In this document: piece after piece, positions 22,894 through 32,100 of the stretch
How the letters are laid out: every line of letters starts with the position of its first letter
Numbering within the stretch: position 1 is the first letter of the stretch
Source of the DNA: Mucilaginibacter sp.
GTDB lineage: Bacteria > Bacteroidota > Bacteroidia > Sphingobacteriales > Sphingobacteriaceae
NCBI GenBank assembly: GCA_028288285.1
Contig: JAQBNZ010000231.1
Coordinates: 1-42,832 of the forward strand
Direction of reading: 5' to 3'
DNA: 42,832 bases
Position numbers and translations under genes: made by a program
The notes under the pieces: generated by a model
The model's input: only the letters and a program-made list of their open reading frames with translations
The model's database searches: none
Told to the model about the DNA's origin: nothing

Positions 22894-23310
22894 TTAGATT
22901 TGTCGTGACGATGTTAGAGAGTCCTTGGTCTTGGATAATAACCTTTTTTTTGCCTTTTCTAACTTGAAGTTAATTAAAATGGTTGTATCAGCATCATGTA
23001 AAGCTAAATACAGCTTTGAAAAAGCCATTCGTAAATCAGCCTTCTTGTTTTCACTTAACAAGTAACTGAATCTGTTTCGATAATCAAGATCAAATATGAT
23101 TATTAAGTACAGTAAATCATTATAATTCTTCAAAAGGTCATGATTGGCTACAAGTTTTTCAAGTCGTTCGGCTATCATAGATATCCTTTCATCACCTACA
23201 AGATCAGTTAATTTTTGGGGAATACCATTTCTCCATAAATAATACATCTTACCAGGTGGCTTACCGAAGTTGTAATAGTTAGATATGCGTTTGAAGTTTG
23301 GTTTAAACAT
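22894..23310 (-). CDS. N-terminal part of a gene split at an A8 run
   Basis: 138 residues, starting MFKPNFKRISNYYNFGKPPGKMYYLWRNG, mostly helical (MIAERLEKLVANHDLL). The frame runs through GCA AAA AAA AGG at 22944-22954 and then ends after DSLTSSRQI. A -1 shift on the A run continues into the 22460-22828 frame without interruption. It follows the integrase gene on the same strand after a terminator hairpin, and so is part of the element's core block. Function unknown. Confidence 0.6.
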   Translation of the reverse strand: MFKPNFKRISNYYNFGKPPGKMYYLWRNGIPQKLTDLVGDERISMIAERLEKLVANHDLLKNYNDLLYLIIIFDLDYRNRFSYLLSENKKADLRMAFSKLYLALHDADTTILINFKLEKAKKRLLSKTKDSLTSSRQI

Positions 23311-23326
23311 TTGGTAAATTTAATGA

Positions 23327-23353
23327 AAGCAGGACAGTTTACCCATCCTGCTT
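23327..23353 (-). terminator. terminator hairpin after the integrase
   Basis: AAGCAGGA / TCCTGCTT, 8-bp arms, 11-nt loop, followed by TTCATT on the minus strand; 10 nt after the integrase stop. Confidence 0.6.
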
Positions 23354-23363
23354 AATTATGATC

Positions 23364-24677
23364 TTATACTGCTATCAGTAACGCTCTAAATGATCTTTTA
23401 AAAAAGACTTCGGTTTTCAAGATATACTTATAAGGATACTTAATTTGTAACTTACAAGGGATAATACTCACCACTACCCTATCGTTCATTGCATCAATTA
23501 GATTCTGTTCAAAGTCATCAAGATAGATGTTAGTTATTTTATTCCCGTACTCATGACCCAACGCTTCCGCAATCATCTCATTTGAATAACCTAATTTTTT
23601 AGCAATAGTAGCCCACGTATGCCTTATTACATATGAGGTTACGTTATTAGTTAACTCACAACTGCCAGCAATGCGGTTTAGATACTTGTTAGTTGTTTTA
23701 ATCCACTGCCTAGTAATCTTCTTAACTTCGATACTGTCCTCCACAATGTTATCTGGCAAGATTGGAAGTAAATATCGACCGCCTGTTGCCTTATAGATAT
23801 TAAAAACCTCTCTCGCTACAGGATGAAGCTTAATTGTATAAAGCTTTTGGGTTTTCCTTCGCCTATAAACAATGTAGCCATCTTTGAGGTTAGAGGCTTT
23901 AAGATAGGCCATATCTGTAAACGACATTCCACGAAGTGCAAAGCTTAAGAAGAAGTAGTTTGCCGCATGCCATTCCTGAGTGTTAACTTTCTTTGGATAT
24001 TGATAAAGTTTAATTAGTTCCTCAATTTTAATGGCGCGTTTAGCGGTCTTCTCTGTTTTGATTGGGATATCGTGGAAAGGATAAAGATCTCTTGGTACTA
24101 ACTTTGCCTTGATAGCCTTGTTGTAAAGTGCTCGGATACTTCGAAAGTAATTTCCAACACTATTCTTCTTTAAACCTTGCTCAAGCAATTTATTCTTAAA
24201 TCCATCCAAAAATGTATAGTCAATATCGGCAAAGGATAAGCTTAGGTTACCACTATATTCTACTACCCTATTGACAGCTGTTTGATAAACCAATGCACCA
24301 CCGGATCGCTTTACTGTTATCATATTGTCAATTACGCTTTGGCTATATTCTTTAAAAGTTATTAACTTTTTGACGACAACGGGCTTTGGATTTACCATTG
24401 CTTTAAGTTCATCAAATGAGAATGAGTTATTAACTTCTAATGAGATAATGGCTTTTTGAATGAGAGTATAGTAAGTAGCGATTTTGTGGTTTAACCCCGA
24501 CCAATTAGCATTTGCTTTTGAAACTTGAAGTAGATTCTTGTTCCAATGCTCGGGTAGTAAAAACACTCCAGTTTGAAATGCTAAAACCTTACGGTTATAA
24601 GTTACTCTAACTACTAATGGAAATGTACCATCTTGTTTTGCTCTTCTTTCATCTAGAGCTAATTTGTAAGAAACCAT
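23364..24677 (-). CDS. tyrosine site-specific integrase of the island
   Basis: 437 residues with the usual three-part layout: an N-terminal arm-binding domain (YKLALDERRAKQDGTFPLVVRVTYNRK, here residues 4-30), a SAM-like core-binding domain (about 105-200) and the catalytic domain. Catalytic residues read R249 (FALRGMSFTDMAYL), K275 (RRRKTQK), Y349-x-x-R352 (TSYVIRHTWA, where many relatives have His-x-x-Arg), H375 (ALGHEYG) and nucleophile Y385 (TNIYLDDF). About 40 residues of unusual basic and hydrophobic sequence follow the normal C-terminus. It starts 133 nt from the right tRNA repeat. Three TTTGCAAAC sites lie just upstream and may give autoregulation. It inserts the element into tRNA-Lys. 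Confidence 0.92.
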   Translation of the reverse strand: MVSYKLALDERRAKQDGTFPLVVRVTYNRKVLAFQTGVFLLPEHWNKNLLQVSKANANWSGLNHKIATYYTLIQKAIISLEVNNSFSFDELKAMVNPKPVVVKKLITFKEYSQSVIDNMITVKRSGGALVYQTAVNRVVEYSGNLSLSFADIDYTFLDGFKNKLLEQGLKKNSVGNYFRSIRALYNKAIKAKLVPRDLYPFHDIPIKTEKTAKRAIKIEELIKLYQYPKKVNTQEWHAANYFFLSFALRGMSFTDMAYLKASNLKDGYIVYRRRKTQKLYTIKLHPVAREVFNIYKATGGRYLLPILPDNIVEDSIEVKKITRQWIKTTNKYLNRIAGSCELTNNVTSYVIRHTWATIAKKLGYSNEMIAEALGHEYGNKITNIYLDDFEQNLIDAMNDRVVVSIIPCKLQIKYPYKYILKTEVFFKRSFRALLIAV

Positions 24678-24699
24678 AATGTGATGATTATGGCTAGAT

Positions 24700-24732
24700 C
24701 ATTTGCAAACCATTTGCAAACCATTTGCAAAC
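24700..24732. repeat. three tandem CATTTGCAAAC sites at the right end (putative integrase arm sites)
   Basis: Three perfect 11-bp tandem repeats 23 nt upstream of the integrase ATG and about 80 bp from the tRNA repeat. The core TTTGCAAAC is identical to the left-end pair at 5327-5346 and repeats once per helical turn. Confidence 0.7.
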
Positions 24733-24774
24733 AAAGAAGAATTTTGTTTAGTATAACGAAGAAGATATCATAGC

Positions 24775-24902
24775 CTCGACCCTTTTGGGCGTGCTAACGC
24801 CCAAATTTAACTGATTAAGAGTCAGTTGCTCTACCAACTGAGCTACCAAGTCATTTATTTTGTGGGATGGCAAAGAAACGAAAATTATTTGAAGTGCAAA
24901 AG
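24775..24902. repeat. right attachment site (attR) with interrupted tRNA-Lys fragment
   Basis: 24810-24902 duplicates the tRNA-Lys 5' half, from the anticodon stem, plus about 50 bp upstream flank. Before it, CTCGACCC (24775-24782) matches the next tRNA segment, but a 27-nt insertion (24783-24809) holding a 9-bp hairpin (TTTGGGCGT/ACGCCCAAA) separates the two. The tRNA 3' end is missing, so this copy is not a functional tRNA. 24903-25070 beyond it has no visible gene. Confidence 0.8.
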
Positions 24903-25070
24903 TCCTCTTTTAGCTTATTTTACTGTTTCAACAAGTCTGACTGGTTCAATTCATCTTAAATAATATTAAGAAATCCGAAGACTGGAGCAGTACGTTTTAA
25001 AGAACAAGACAGCAAGCCCTTTACGTAGAAATACCTGTTTTTAAAATCACGTATAAGTACTTAATCCAAT

Positions 25071-25109
25071 ATTAGGTAATTAGCCTAAGTTAGCTCTTAC
25101 CTAATTTTT
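25071..25109 (+). promoter_or_regulatory. terminator-like hairpin in the leader of the DUF3892 gene
   Basis: ATTAGGTAA (25071-25079) pairs with TTACCTAAT (25097-25105), with an inner AGC/GCT pair, and TTTTT follows at once. It ends only 4 nt before the ATG at 25114. No plus-strand gene lies upstream for it to terminate, so attenuation is possible. Confidence 0.45.
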
Positions 25110-25113
25110 AACT

Positions 25114-25398
25114 ATGCCAAGTTACCAAGTAATATGTATTACTAAACCTAATGCAAACAGTTCACACGAGCATATTACCCATATTGGGTTTTTCTCTTCT
25201 CCTGTGCATCCAACACAAATTATAACAGTAGAGGAGGCAATTAAACGTATTGATGCTAATTCATTAGAATTTTATGTAAGCACTCCTTCCGTAACTACAT
25301 TCATCAAAGTAGAAAGGCCAATTGGAAAAAAAGCTTATATAAGAACAGTTCCAGATCATACTGAAAAAGACAACCTGCTTAATTTATCACAATGTTAA
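25114..25398 (+). CDS. DUF3892 family protein
   Basis: 94 residues. The family pattern is visible: a first strand YQVICITKPN, then HEHITHIGFF (the 'I..iGg' block), ITVEEAIKRIDAN (the 'eaI..Ie.G' helix), EFYVSTPSVTTFIKVERP (the 'Y.v......V.v' strands) and KKAYIRTVPDHTEKDNLLNLSQC (split: KKAYIRTVPDH and DNLLNLSQC), the 'YlkT.aD....dNLL.LP.C' ending with the terminal Cys. The function of the family is not known. It is the first chromosomal gene beyond the island and has its own terminator. Confidence 0.8.
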   Translation: MPSYQVICITKPNANSSHEHITHIGFFSSPVHPTQIITVEEAIKRIDANSLEFYVSTPSVTTFIKVERPIGKKAYIRTVPDHTEKDNLLNLSQC

Positions 25399-25408
25399 TG
25401 TAAAATTA

Positions 25409-25434
25409 AAACGCCAGGCTATTGCCCGGCGTTT
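25409..25434 (+). terminator. intrinsic terminator of the DUF3892 gene
   Basis: AAACGCC+GGC with GCC+GGCGTTT, one mismatch, followed by ATAAAAG; 10 nt after the stop. It may also serve the convergent gene at 25474. Confidence 0.7.
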
Positions 25435-25473
25435 ATAAAAGTTGGTATAATACCTAATACTATGGTTATAATA

Positions 25474-26562
25474 TTAATTAGAAGCTGACATAAACGTTTT
25501 AGACAAAGTTTTATTTACCCAGGTTGTATATTGGGTTGTCCACTTTATAATGCCGTAAGTTCTTTCGTTACCACTTTTATAGGGCTCATCAAATAATTGA
25601 TAAACTATAGCCACTTTAACTTGTGGATTAGCTTTACATTTCGCAATAAACTTAGTAACAAATGCATTTTGATCACTCTCATTTGTTGTACTGGTAGTTT
25701 TATATCTATAATTGAATTCAGTAAACCAAATAGGTTTATTTGGAAATAAACTAGCCAGTTTAACAGTTATATCCGGAATATTATATGGAGATTTTGCAGC
25801 GGGTGCTTCCATATCAGAATACCAATTATAGCCTACAACATCAAACTTCACTCCATACCAGTCACACATTCTTAAAAAGCCATAGTGTAACCAACCGGCC
25901 GAAATCATAGTTTTTGCACCGGGATCTTTTGCTTTAATACCTTCATCCATGCCTTTTAAGTAAGCGGCAACTACATTAAATTTGGCACGGTTATAATCAT
26001 TTTGGCTTTGCCCGCTTTGGTCAGCGTACAATAAAGGTAAATCCAGATCATTCCCAAGGTTGTAATAGGTAAAGTACTTTCCGTATTTAGCTGCAAAGTT
26101 ACCACCTAATGTTTTACCTAATTGATAAGATTCTGCCTGTGATTTTGAATAATCAAGTGTGCGCAGATAAAGCATAGGCAAAATATTCACACCGCCATTA
26201 GTAGCAGCTGCCTGTAAGGCTTCTAATAAATTTGATGAAGATGCGCTACCGTCAGATTTAGTTTGAACATTTAACCTGTACCATTTCATTCCTCTATCCT
26301 TTAACATTTGAATTTGTTTTGTAGGACTTGTTGCCAGGTAAGGAGCATCACCCATGTGTCCATTAATGCCCAACATTAAACCAGATCCAGTCATACTAGA
26401 GGATGGTGAGGTAGTGGCCAGTAATAAATTTGTTGATTCACCTGGGGTAGTCATCACTGTGGATTCCGGTTGAGGACTATCTTGCTTTGAACAAGAGGAA
26501 AAGGTTGTTGTGCCGATTACACTCATGAGTATCACCGACCTTTTAAGGTAGTTTTTTTGCAT
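25474..26562 (-). CDS. glycoside-hydrolase-like TIM-barrel lipoprotein (GH39/GH53-like)
   Basis: 362 residues. The lipoprotein signal ends TTTFSSCSKQ (Cys24), followed by a Ser/Thr/Pro-rich linker. The barrel begins LMLGINGHMGD (62-72), the typical first strand of clan GH-A enzymes (G.N.H). MKWYRLNVQ (92-100) is the 'k..R.d' strand, YYNLGNDLDL (166-175) lies where the acid/base 'N-E' pair is expected, and KPIWFTEFNYR (276-286) gives a good nucleophile Glu (E282). The acid/base position here reads N-D (171-172), which is unusual and may mean altered or lost catalysis. Likely a surface-exposed glycan-processing or binding protein. No neighbours in the same transcript. Confidence 0.7.
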   Translation of the reverse strand: MQKNYLKRSVILMSVIGTTTFSSCSKQDSPQPESTVMTTPGESTNLLLATTSPSSSMTGSGLMLGINGHMGDAPYLATSPTKQIQMLKDRGMKWYRLNVQTKSDGSASSSNLLEALQAAATNGGVNILPMLYLRTLDYSKSQAESYQLGKTLGGNFAAKYGKYFTYYNLGNDLDLPLLYADQSGQSQNDYNRAKFNVVAAYLKGMDEGIKAKDPGAKTMISAGWLHYGFLRMCDWYGVKFDVVGYNWYSDMEAPAAKSPYNIPDITVKLASLFPNKPIWFTEFNYRYKTTSTTNESDQNAFVTKFIAKCKANPQVKVAIVYQLFDEPYKSGNERTYGIIKWTTQYTTWVNKTLSKTFMSASN

Positions 26563-26835
26563 AATTTCAATTAATAGTTGCCATACTAACGACCACTATA
26601 GCAAAAATGTTGCATAGGACGGTAATAAAAAATCAAATTAATTAAAATTATTGCCTTAAAAATGGTTTTTATTGCAAAAAAGAATGCTTTTTTTTAAAAA
26701 TGTTTTAATAATTAAATTCCTCAAAACAAATAACTTAGAATTGCGTATTGATATAATTGTTTAAGTTGTTTTTTTAGATGGGAAGTTTAGAATATTACTT
26801 GAATATTTTAAACTAACTTGTAAGAAGGCTTTTAA

Positions 26836-29046
26836 TTATCTCACCTCATCAATTTTCAGCACAACACTTGTTCTGCCTGAATGTACCTGCGGGTTAAAGC
26901 CTATCTTCATCAGAAAATCACCACTGTAGGTTTTGCTTCCATCAATATTTGTTTTGCTGCCAGGATACAGGTTAATTTCTTTTACCCGATAATTCTTAGC
27001 AGCATCTAAGCCTTTTAAGGGTATTGGCACTCTGCTTTTTTCGTCATAACGGTTATTAACGAGGTAATTGAACATAATACCAGCCGACTTAGCCTCATCA
27101 ATGTACATCACCGAGGCCACACTCCCCTCCCGCGGATTAGCTAAGCGGTATTGGTTGCCTTGCCATATAATTTGCTTAAATGAGTTATAGTTTTTTATAG
27201 CATCCTGGCAAAATTGAAGGTCGATACTACTTAGCTTGCTCACCACAATATCAAAGCCCAGTTTGCCCATCATAGCTACGTCTGTACGATACTTGATGGG
27301 TTGTTTACCCCAATCAGTAACATGGTTTGAACTGGTTATGGCCGGGTAAAAATACGAGTATTCCCACTGCATAAAAATGCGTTCCAATGGATCGGTATTA
27401 TCACTTGGCCAAAACTCGGTAAAGTATTGCAAAGCTGCATAGTCTACCCTACCGCCACCACCCGAACATAGCATCATGGGTACAGTTGGGTATTTGGCCC
27501 TTATACGCTCAAGCACCTTGTATAAACCACGCACATACTCCACATAAAACTGAGATTGACTTTTCCCTAAATGAGTCGAATAAGCATTATAAATCACCGC
27601 GTTACAATCCCATTTGATATAAGCAAGTGTCGGATTCTTAGTAAACAAATTATCAATAATACCATATACAAAGTCCTGAACCTTAGGATTGCTTAGGTCA
27701 AGTACCAGTTGGTTGCGGAAATAATATTCCTCGCGCTTGGGTTGTTTAATTACCCAGTCGGGGTGTTTTTCGTATAATTCGCTTTTAGGGCTAACCATTT
27801 CGGGCTCCACCCATATACCAAATTTCACCTCATTTTGCTGCGCTTCCTTTACCAGCGATGCTACTCCATTGGGTAACTTTTGCTTGTTTTCTTCCCAATC
27901 GCCCAGGCCGGTATGGTCGCTGTTGCGTGGATATTTATTGGCAAACCAGCCATCATCAAGTAAAAAAAGGTCTACTCCCAGCTTCTTGGTATCTTTTAGC
28001 AATTCGGCAAGCTTGCTTTCATTAAAATCAAAATACGTTGATTCCCAATTATTTAATAAAGTTAACCTTGAGCCTTTACCATCTAATACCTTATAATTCC
28101 GCGCCCAGCTTTGCAATTTCCTACTGGCATCTCCCTTACCGTGAGTGCTAAAGGTGTACCAAAAAGCAGGTGTTGCAAACTCCACATTTGGTTTTAGCTC
28201 ATAAGGAGAAGCATAGTTATTAATGCCCGATATAATCCGCAAGTTATCTTGCGGATCAAGCTCCAGATCCGTGCGAAAGTTACCGCTCCACTCCAATCCA
28301 CCATACAATACGCTGCCTTCGTCCTCGGTCGCCGGCTTATCCAACGATATCATAAATACCGATGGTTGGAACAGATTGGCACGTGTACCCAGCTTAGTAT
28401 CAAGCGTTTTAATGCCATGAGTGAGCCTGCTTTCTTCGGGTTGCATCTCTTTGGCCCAATCTCCGTGGTATTGTGTTAACCAAAAATCTTTAGCCTGTAT
28501 GTGCAGGTTAGCGGAGGCGAATTTCTGCAGAGTAACATCTCCTTTTTCCTGATGCTTAATAACGCTCCATTGCTCTACCACATCATTTTTGTAATATGCT
28601 TTGTAATAAAGAGTTACTTCAAAATTATATACCACATCCTTTAATAGAATGCTTAGTAACGATACATCATCGCTGATCTTTTTAATATCATGACTTACAT
28701 ATTTCAAATCGAGTGAGTTGTTGCCATCGGTATGGGTAACTGAAATTGCAGGCTCAACCAAATTACGCGAACCGGCTGGAGTATAAGCCGAATTTAACAA
28801 GCCTGTGTAATCTTCTGCTTGTTTATATGTACCTGGTATCTGGCTGTATTCCTGTTGGTTATTTAACTTTTTACCAAAATAAATAATATTCAGATCCTTG
28901 TTTTTGGCTACCTGTAAAACCATAGCATTGTTGCTGGTTTCTACAGGAATAACTGTTTGTGCCTTTAAATTTACAGAACTTGTTAAAATGCTTGCAGCGC
29001 ATAGTACAGCTAATTTGTACCCGGGTATATTTATCTTCATAGTCAA
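26836..29046 (-). CDS. secreted GH36 alpha-galactosidase
   Basis: 736 residues with a signal peptide (AVLCAASILTSSVNLKAQ, cut near residue 30). An N-terminal beta-sandwich is followed by a TIM barrel with FLLDDGWFA (361-369), FGIWVEPEMVSP (409-420), AYIKWDCN (475-482; nucleophile D480) and FWPSDNTDPLER (545-556; acid/base D549), then a short beta C-domain. These are the GH36 hallmarks. Most relatives read KWDMNR; here KWDCNAVIYN. The enzyme removes terminal alpha-1,6-galactose from raffinose-type sugars or galactomannan, probably in the periplasm. ATG 29040 (MKIN) is an equally good start. It is divergent from the SNF2 gene. Confidence 0.9.
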   Translation of the reverse strand: MTMKINIPGYKLAVLCAASILTSSVNLKAQTVIPVETSNNAMVLQVAKNKDLNIIYFGKKLNNQQEYSQIPGTYKQAEDYTGLLNSAYTPAGSRNLVEPAISVTHTDGNNSLDLKYVSHDIKKISDDVSLLSILLKDVVYNFEVTLYYKAYYKNDVVEQWSVIKHQEKGDVTLQKFASANLHIQAKDFWLTQYHGDWAKEMQPEESRLTHGIKTLDTKLGTRANLFQPSVFMISLDKPATEDEGSVLYGGLEWSGNFRTDLELDPQDNLRIISGINNYASPYELKPNVEFATPAFWYTFSTHGKGDASRKLQSWARNYKVLDGKGSRLTLLNNWESTYFDFNESKLAELLKDTKKLGVDLFLLDDGWFANKYPRNSDHTGLGDWEENKQKLPNGVASLVKEAQQNEVKFGIWVEPEMVSPKSELYEKHPDWVIKQPKREEYYFRNQLVLDLSNPKVQDFVYGIIDNLFTKNPTLAYIKWDCNAVIYNAYSTHLGKSQSQFYVEYVRGLYKVLERIRAKYPTVPMMLCSGGGGRVDYAALQYFTEFWPSDNTDPLERIFMQWEYSYFYPAITSSNHVTDWGKQPIKYRTDVAMMGKLGFDIVVSKLSSIDLQFCQDAIKNYNSFKQIIWQGNQYRLANPREGSVASVMYIDEAKSAGIMFNYLVNNRYDEKSRVPIPLKGLDAAKNYRVKEINLYPGSKTNIDGSKTYSGDFLMKIGFNPQVHSGRTSVVLKIDEVR

Positions 29047-29197
29047 TAAAGTTTATGGTGATGACTTGTATAGCGGTAATTGGTTATCCCCCAAATATGC
29101 GCAAATTCAGCTAAAAAAGATACGGATTTATGCAAAATACAGGCAGATTTTGCATTATTGTGCGGATATTAGCGGCCATCAGCAGTAGCATATTTTA

Positions 29198-32100
29198 GTG
29201 AGTAACGAAACCGGCAATCTTTCAAACCATACTTTTATTTTAAAGGATTTTTCTTTCGAAAATATTACCGAGGTCACCGTTGCGCAACATGCTTCTGTAG
29301 GGATCTATTTTGATGCCACATCTTACCAGTACATTACTCCCCGTTTTTTAGAACTCAACCAGGGAACGTTTACACATGAGTACGGCAACATAAATTTCCC
29401 GAAGGTTATTGTAGTGCAACATGGCAACCAGTTGATGCTTTCCTGCAGTTGCAATGCTATGCCCGGCAAGCTATGCGAGCACGAGGCGCTGGTACTTGCG
29501 GCTATTGTAAAACGGGATGACCTTAGCATCTTTTTTAACGCGAAGCTCCGTCACCAAAAATTAAAAAAAGCAGCGCTGGATTACGGACTGGAAAACGAGC
29601 CCGATCTCGATGGCTTCTTTAACATTGCGTTCGATAATAAAAAGACAACTATCACTTCCGCATTGCCTTCGCTTATACCGGTTACCAAAGAAAGCCTGTT
29701 TGATCTTAACCAATTGGTTGCCCCTGCCGCATTAGTTCCTTTTAATCAACAGGTTGGCGATGCCGACAAGGTAACCTGTGTAGTTTTAAAACAGCACAAG
29801 TACTACAAATACCTGTTTATTGATCTATATTCGGCACAAACTACTAAGGATGGTAAAATAAAAAATCCGTTAACCTCTCTAAACCCGCTGGATATGATAT
29901 GGGGAACGGACGATCATCAGCAGTTAAAGTTTTATACCGGCATAAATAAATTCCAAAACCATTTAAACTCCAAACGTTCCGAGGCTGACTTGACAGCTTT
30001 ACGGGCTATAATTAAAAACCCACTCGGTTATAGGTTTTATTACCATAACAGTGAAGTGTCTGAAAACATTACTGCGAATTCTGTTGTGCCGGTTAAAGTA
30101 AGTCTGCTCCCTCCTGCTATCAGCTTGGCGGTAAACACACAGGGGCAATTCTATGAGCTGGCAGGCAATATAAAAATAGGTAACATAAACTATGCTTTAA
30201 AGGATTTAAGTATCAGGTTTACCTACTTTGTTTTACTAAACGACACATTGTACCTGGCAGATAACCTGCAAACTTTGGGCCTGATTAACATTTTAAGAAA
30301 ACGGCCGGATAATTTGCTCATCCATCAATCTAAATTTAAGGAGTTTAAAACGCAGCTATTAACGCAGTTGGAGGATAAGATAAGTGTTGATTATAAGCAC
30401 ATTAAACCCGCTACTCCTGCGCAACTACAACAACAGGGCTTTGCTGCCGAAACGGAAAAGATAATTTATCTGTCGGATTTTGGGAGTCATATAATGATCA
30501 TCCCCGTAATGCGTTATGGCGAAACAGAGATTTCCGTTCGAACCAAAAGGCAAATTTACAGCATCGACAAAAAAGGAAAAGAATTTTTAGTGCAACGTAA
30601 TGACGACGCTGAACTGGAATTTACAGCTTTACTGGTAAAACAACACGCTCATTTTTTAGAACAACTGGAAGACGACCTGCACTACTTTTATCTGCACAAA
30701 AGGCATTTTTTAAATGAAGACTGGTTTTTAGATGTATTTGACGAATGGCAGCGTAACGACATAACTATACTGGGCTTTAACGAGTTGGAGGGGAACAAGC
30801 TTAACCCAAATAAAGTTAAGATAACTATAAGGGTACTAAGCGGCATAAACTGGTTCAACTCGGATATTAATATACGTTATGGGCGTAAAAAAGCGGCCTT
30901 AAAGCAGGTATATAAAGCAGTGCGCAATAAGAGCAAATATGTTCAGTTAGATGATGGCACTTTAGGCATTTTACCTGCCGATTGGATTGAAAAATTTACC
31001 AAATATTTCAACTCCGGCGAGATTGTGGATGACAGTATTTTGCGCACGCCAAAAACCAACTATGCCACCATTGAAGAATTGTATGATGATGAGGTGCTGG
31101 ATGAGGAAGTAAAGAGAGAGATTGGCAGCTATCGCGAGAAGTTCGCTAATTTTGAGTCGGTTAAAGATGTTGCCATACCGGCAAACCTGAAAGCTACCCT
31201 ACGCCCTTACCAGCAGAAAGGTTTAAACTGGCTTAACTTTTTAGATGATTTTAACTTTGGCGGCTGCCTGGCAGATGATATGGGCCTGGGTAAAACTATG
31301 CAAATCATCGCTTTTATATTATCGCAACGTAATAAGGTTGCACATAACACAAACCTGTTAGTGGTGCCTACTTCGCTTATTTTTAACTGGCAGCAAGAGG
31401 TACAAAAGTTTGCGCCATCCATCAAAATACATACTATTTATGGTGCCGACCGGATAAAAAGCACTGATGGTTTTGATGGGTATGAGATAATCCTTACCTC
31501 ATACGGTACACTGCTTGCTGATATCAATTTTATAAAAGCATACCATTTCAATTACGTTTTTTTGGATGAGTCGCAGAACATTAAAAACCCCGATTCACAA
31601 CGATATAAGTCGGTACGGCTATTAAAATCGCGCAACAAAATTGTAATAACCGGCACCCCTGTTGAGAATAACACTTTCGACCTCTATGGCCAACTTTCTT
31701 TTGCCTGCCCGGGCTTGCTTGGAACACGGCAATACTTCAGGGATATTTACTCGGTACCCATTGATAAATTTAAGAGCAACAAGCGTGCGGTTGAATTGCA
31801 AAACAAGATAAAACCGTTTATCCTGAGGCGAACCAAACAACAGGTTGCAGCAGAATTGCCCGATAAAACTGAAATGATTTTATACTGCGAAATGCAGGAA
31901 CAGCAGCGCCATATTTATAATGCTTATGAAAAGGAGTTCCGTGAATATATATCGGCCACAACAGATGATGAGTTGAAAAAAACGCCAATGAATGTATTGA
32001 AAGGATTAACCAAGTTAAGGCAGATCTGCAACTCGCCGTTACTATTGGCAGGCGAAAAGCCACCCGGCAGCGAATCGGCTAAAATTGATATGCTGATTGA

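Larger units (their letters stand above)
5112..24902. mobile_element. integrated genomic island in tRNA-Lys
   Basis: About 19.7 kb bounded by a tRNA-Lys gene on the left and a duplicate of that tRNA's 5' half plus upstream flank on the right. A tyrosine integrase (23364-24677) is adjacent to the right end, and matching TTTGCAAAC sites lie near both ends. All but one of the credible genes inside (the XRE regulator at 17043) are on the minus strand. Visible element functions are integrase, a helicase-like protein and ArdC antirestriction. Relaxase, type IV secretion, capsid or terminase genes are not seen, so it is a defence/cargo island that either relies on a helper or has lost its transfer genes. 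Cargo includes an AbiH remnant and a SIR2-like gene set. Confidence 0.88.

Noticed and set aside
24775-24853. Second functional tRNA-Lys gene at the right end
   Set aside because: The 3' half and acceptor partner strand are missing and a 27-nt hairpin interrupts it; it is an att fragment.
5112-24902. Prophage or conjugative element
   Set aside because: No capsid, terminase, portal, relaxase or type IV secretion genes can be seen; integrase, helicase-like protein and ArdC alone do not show either.
28249-28479. Plus-strand frames inside the alpha-galactosidase gene
   Set aside because: Shadows of a well-supported GH36 gene on the other strand.
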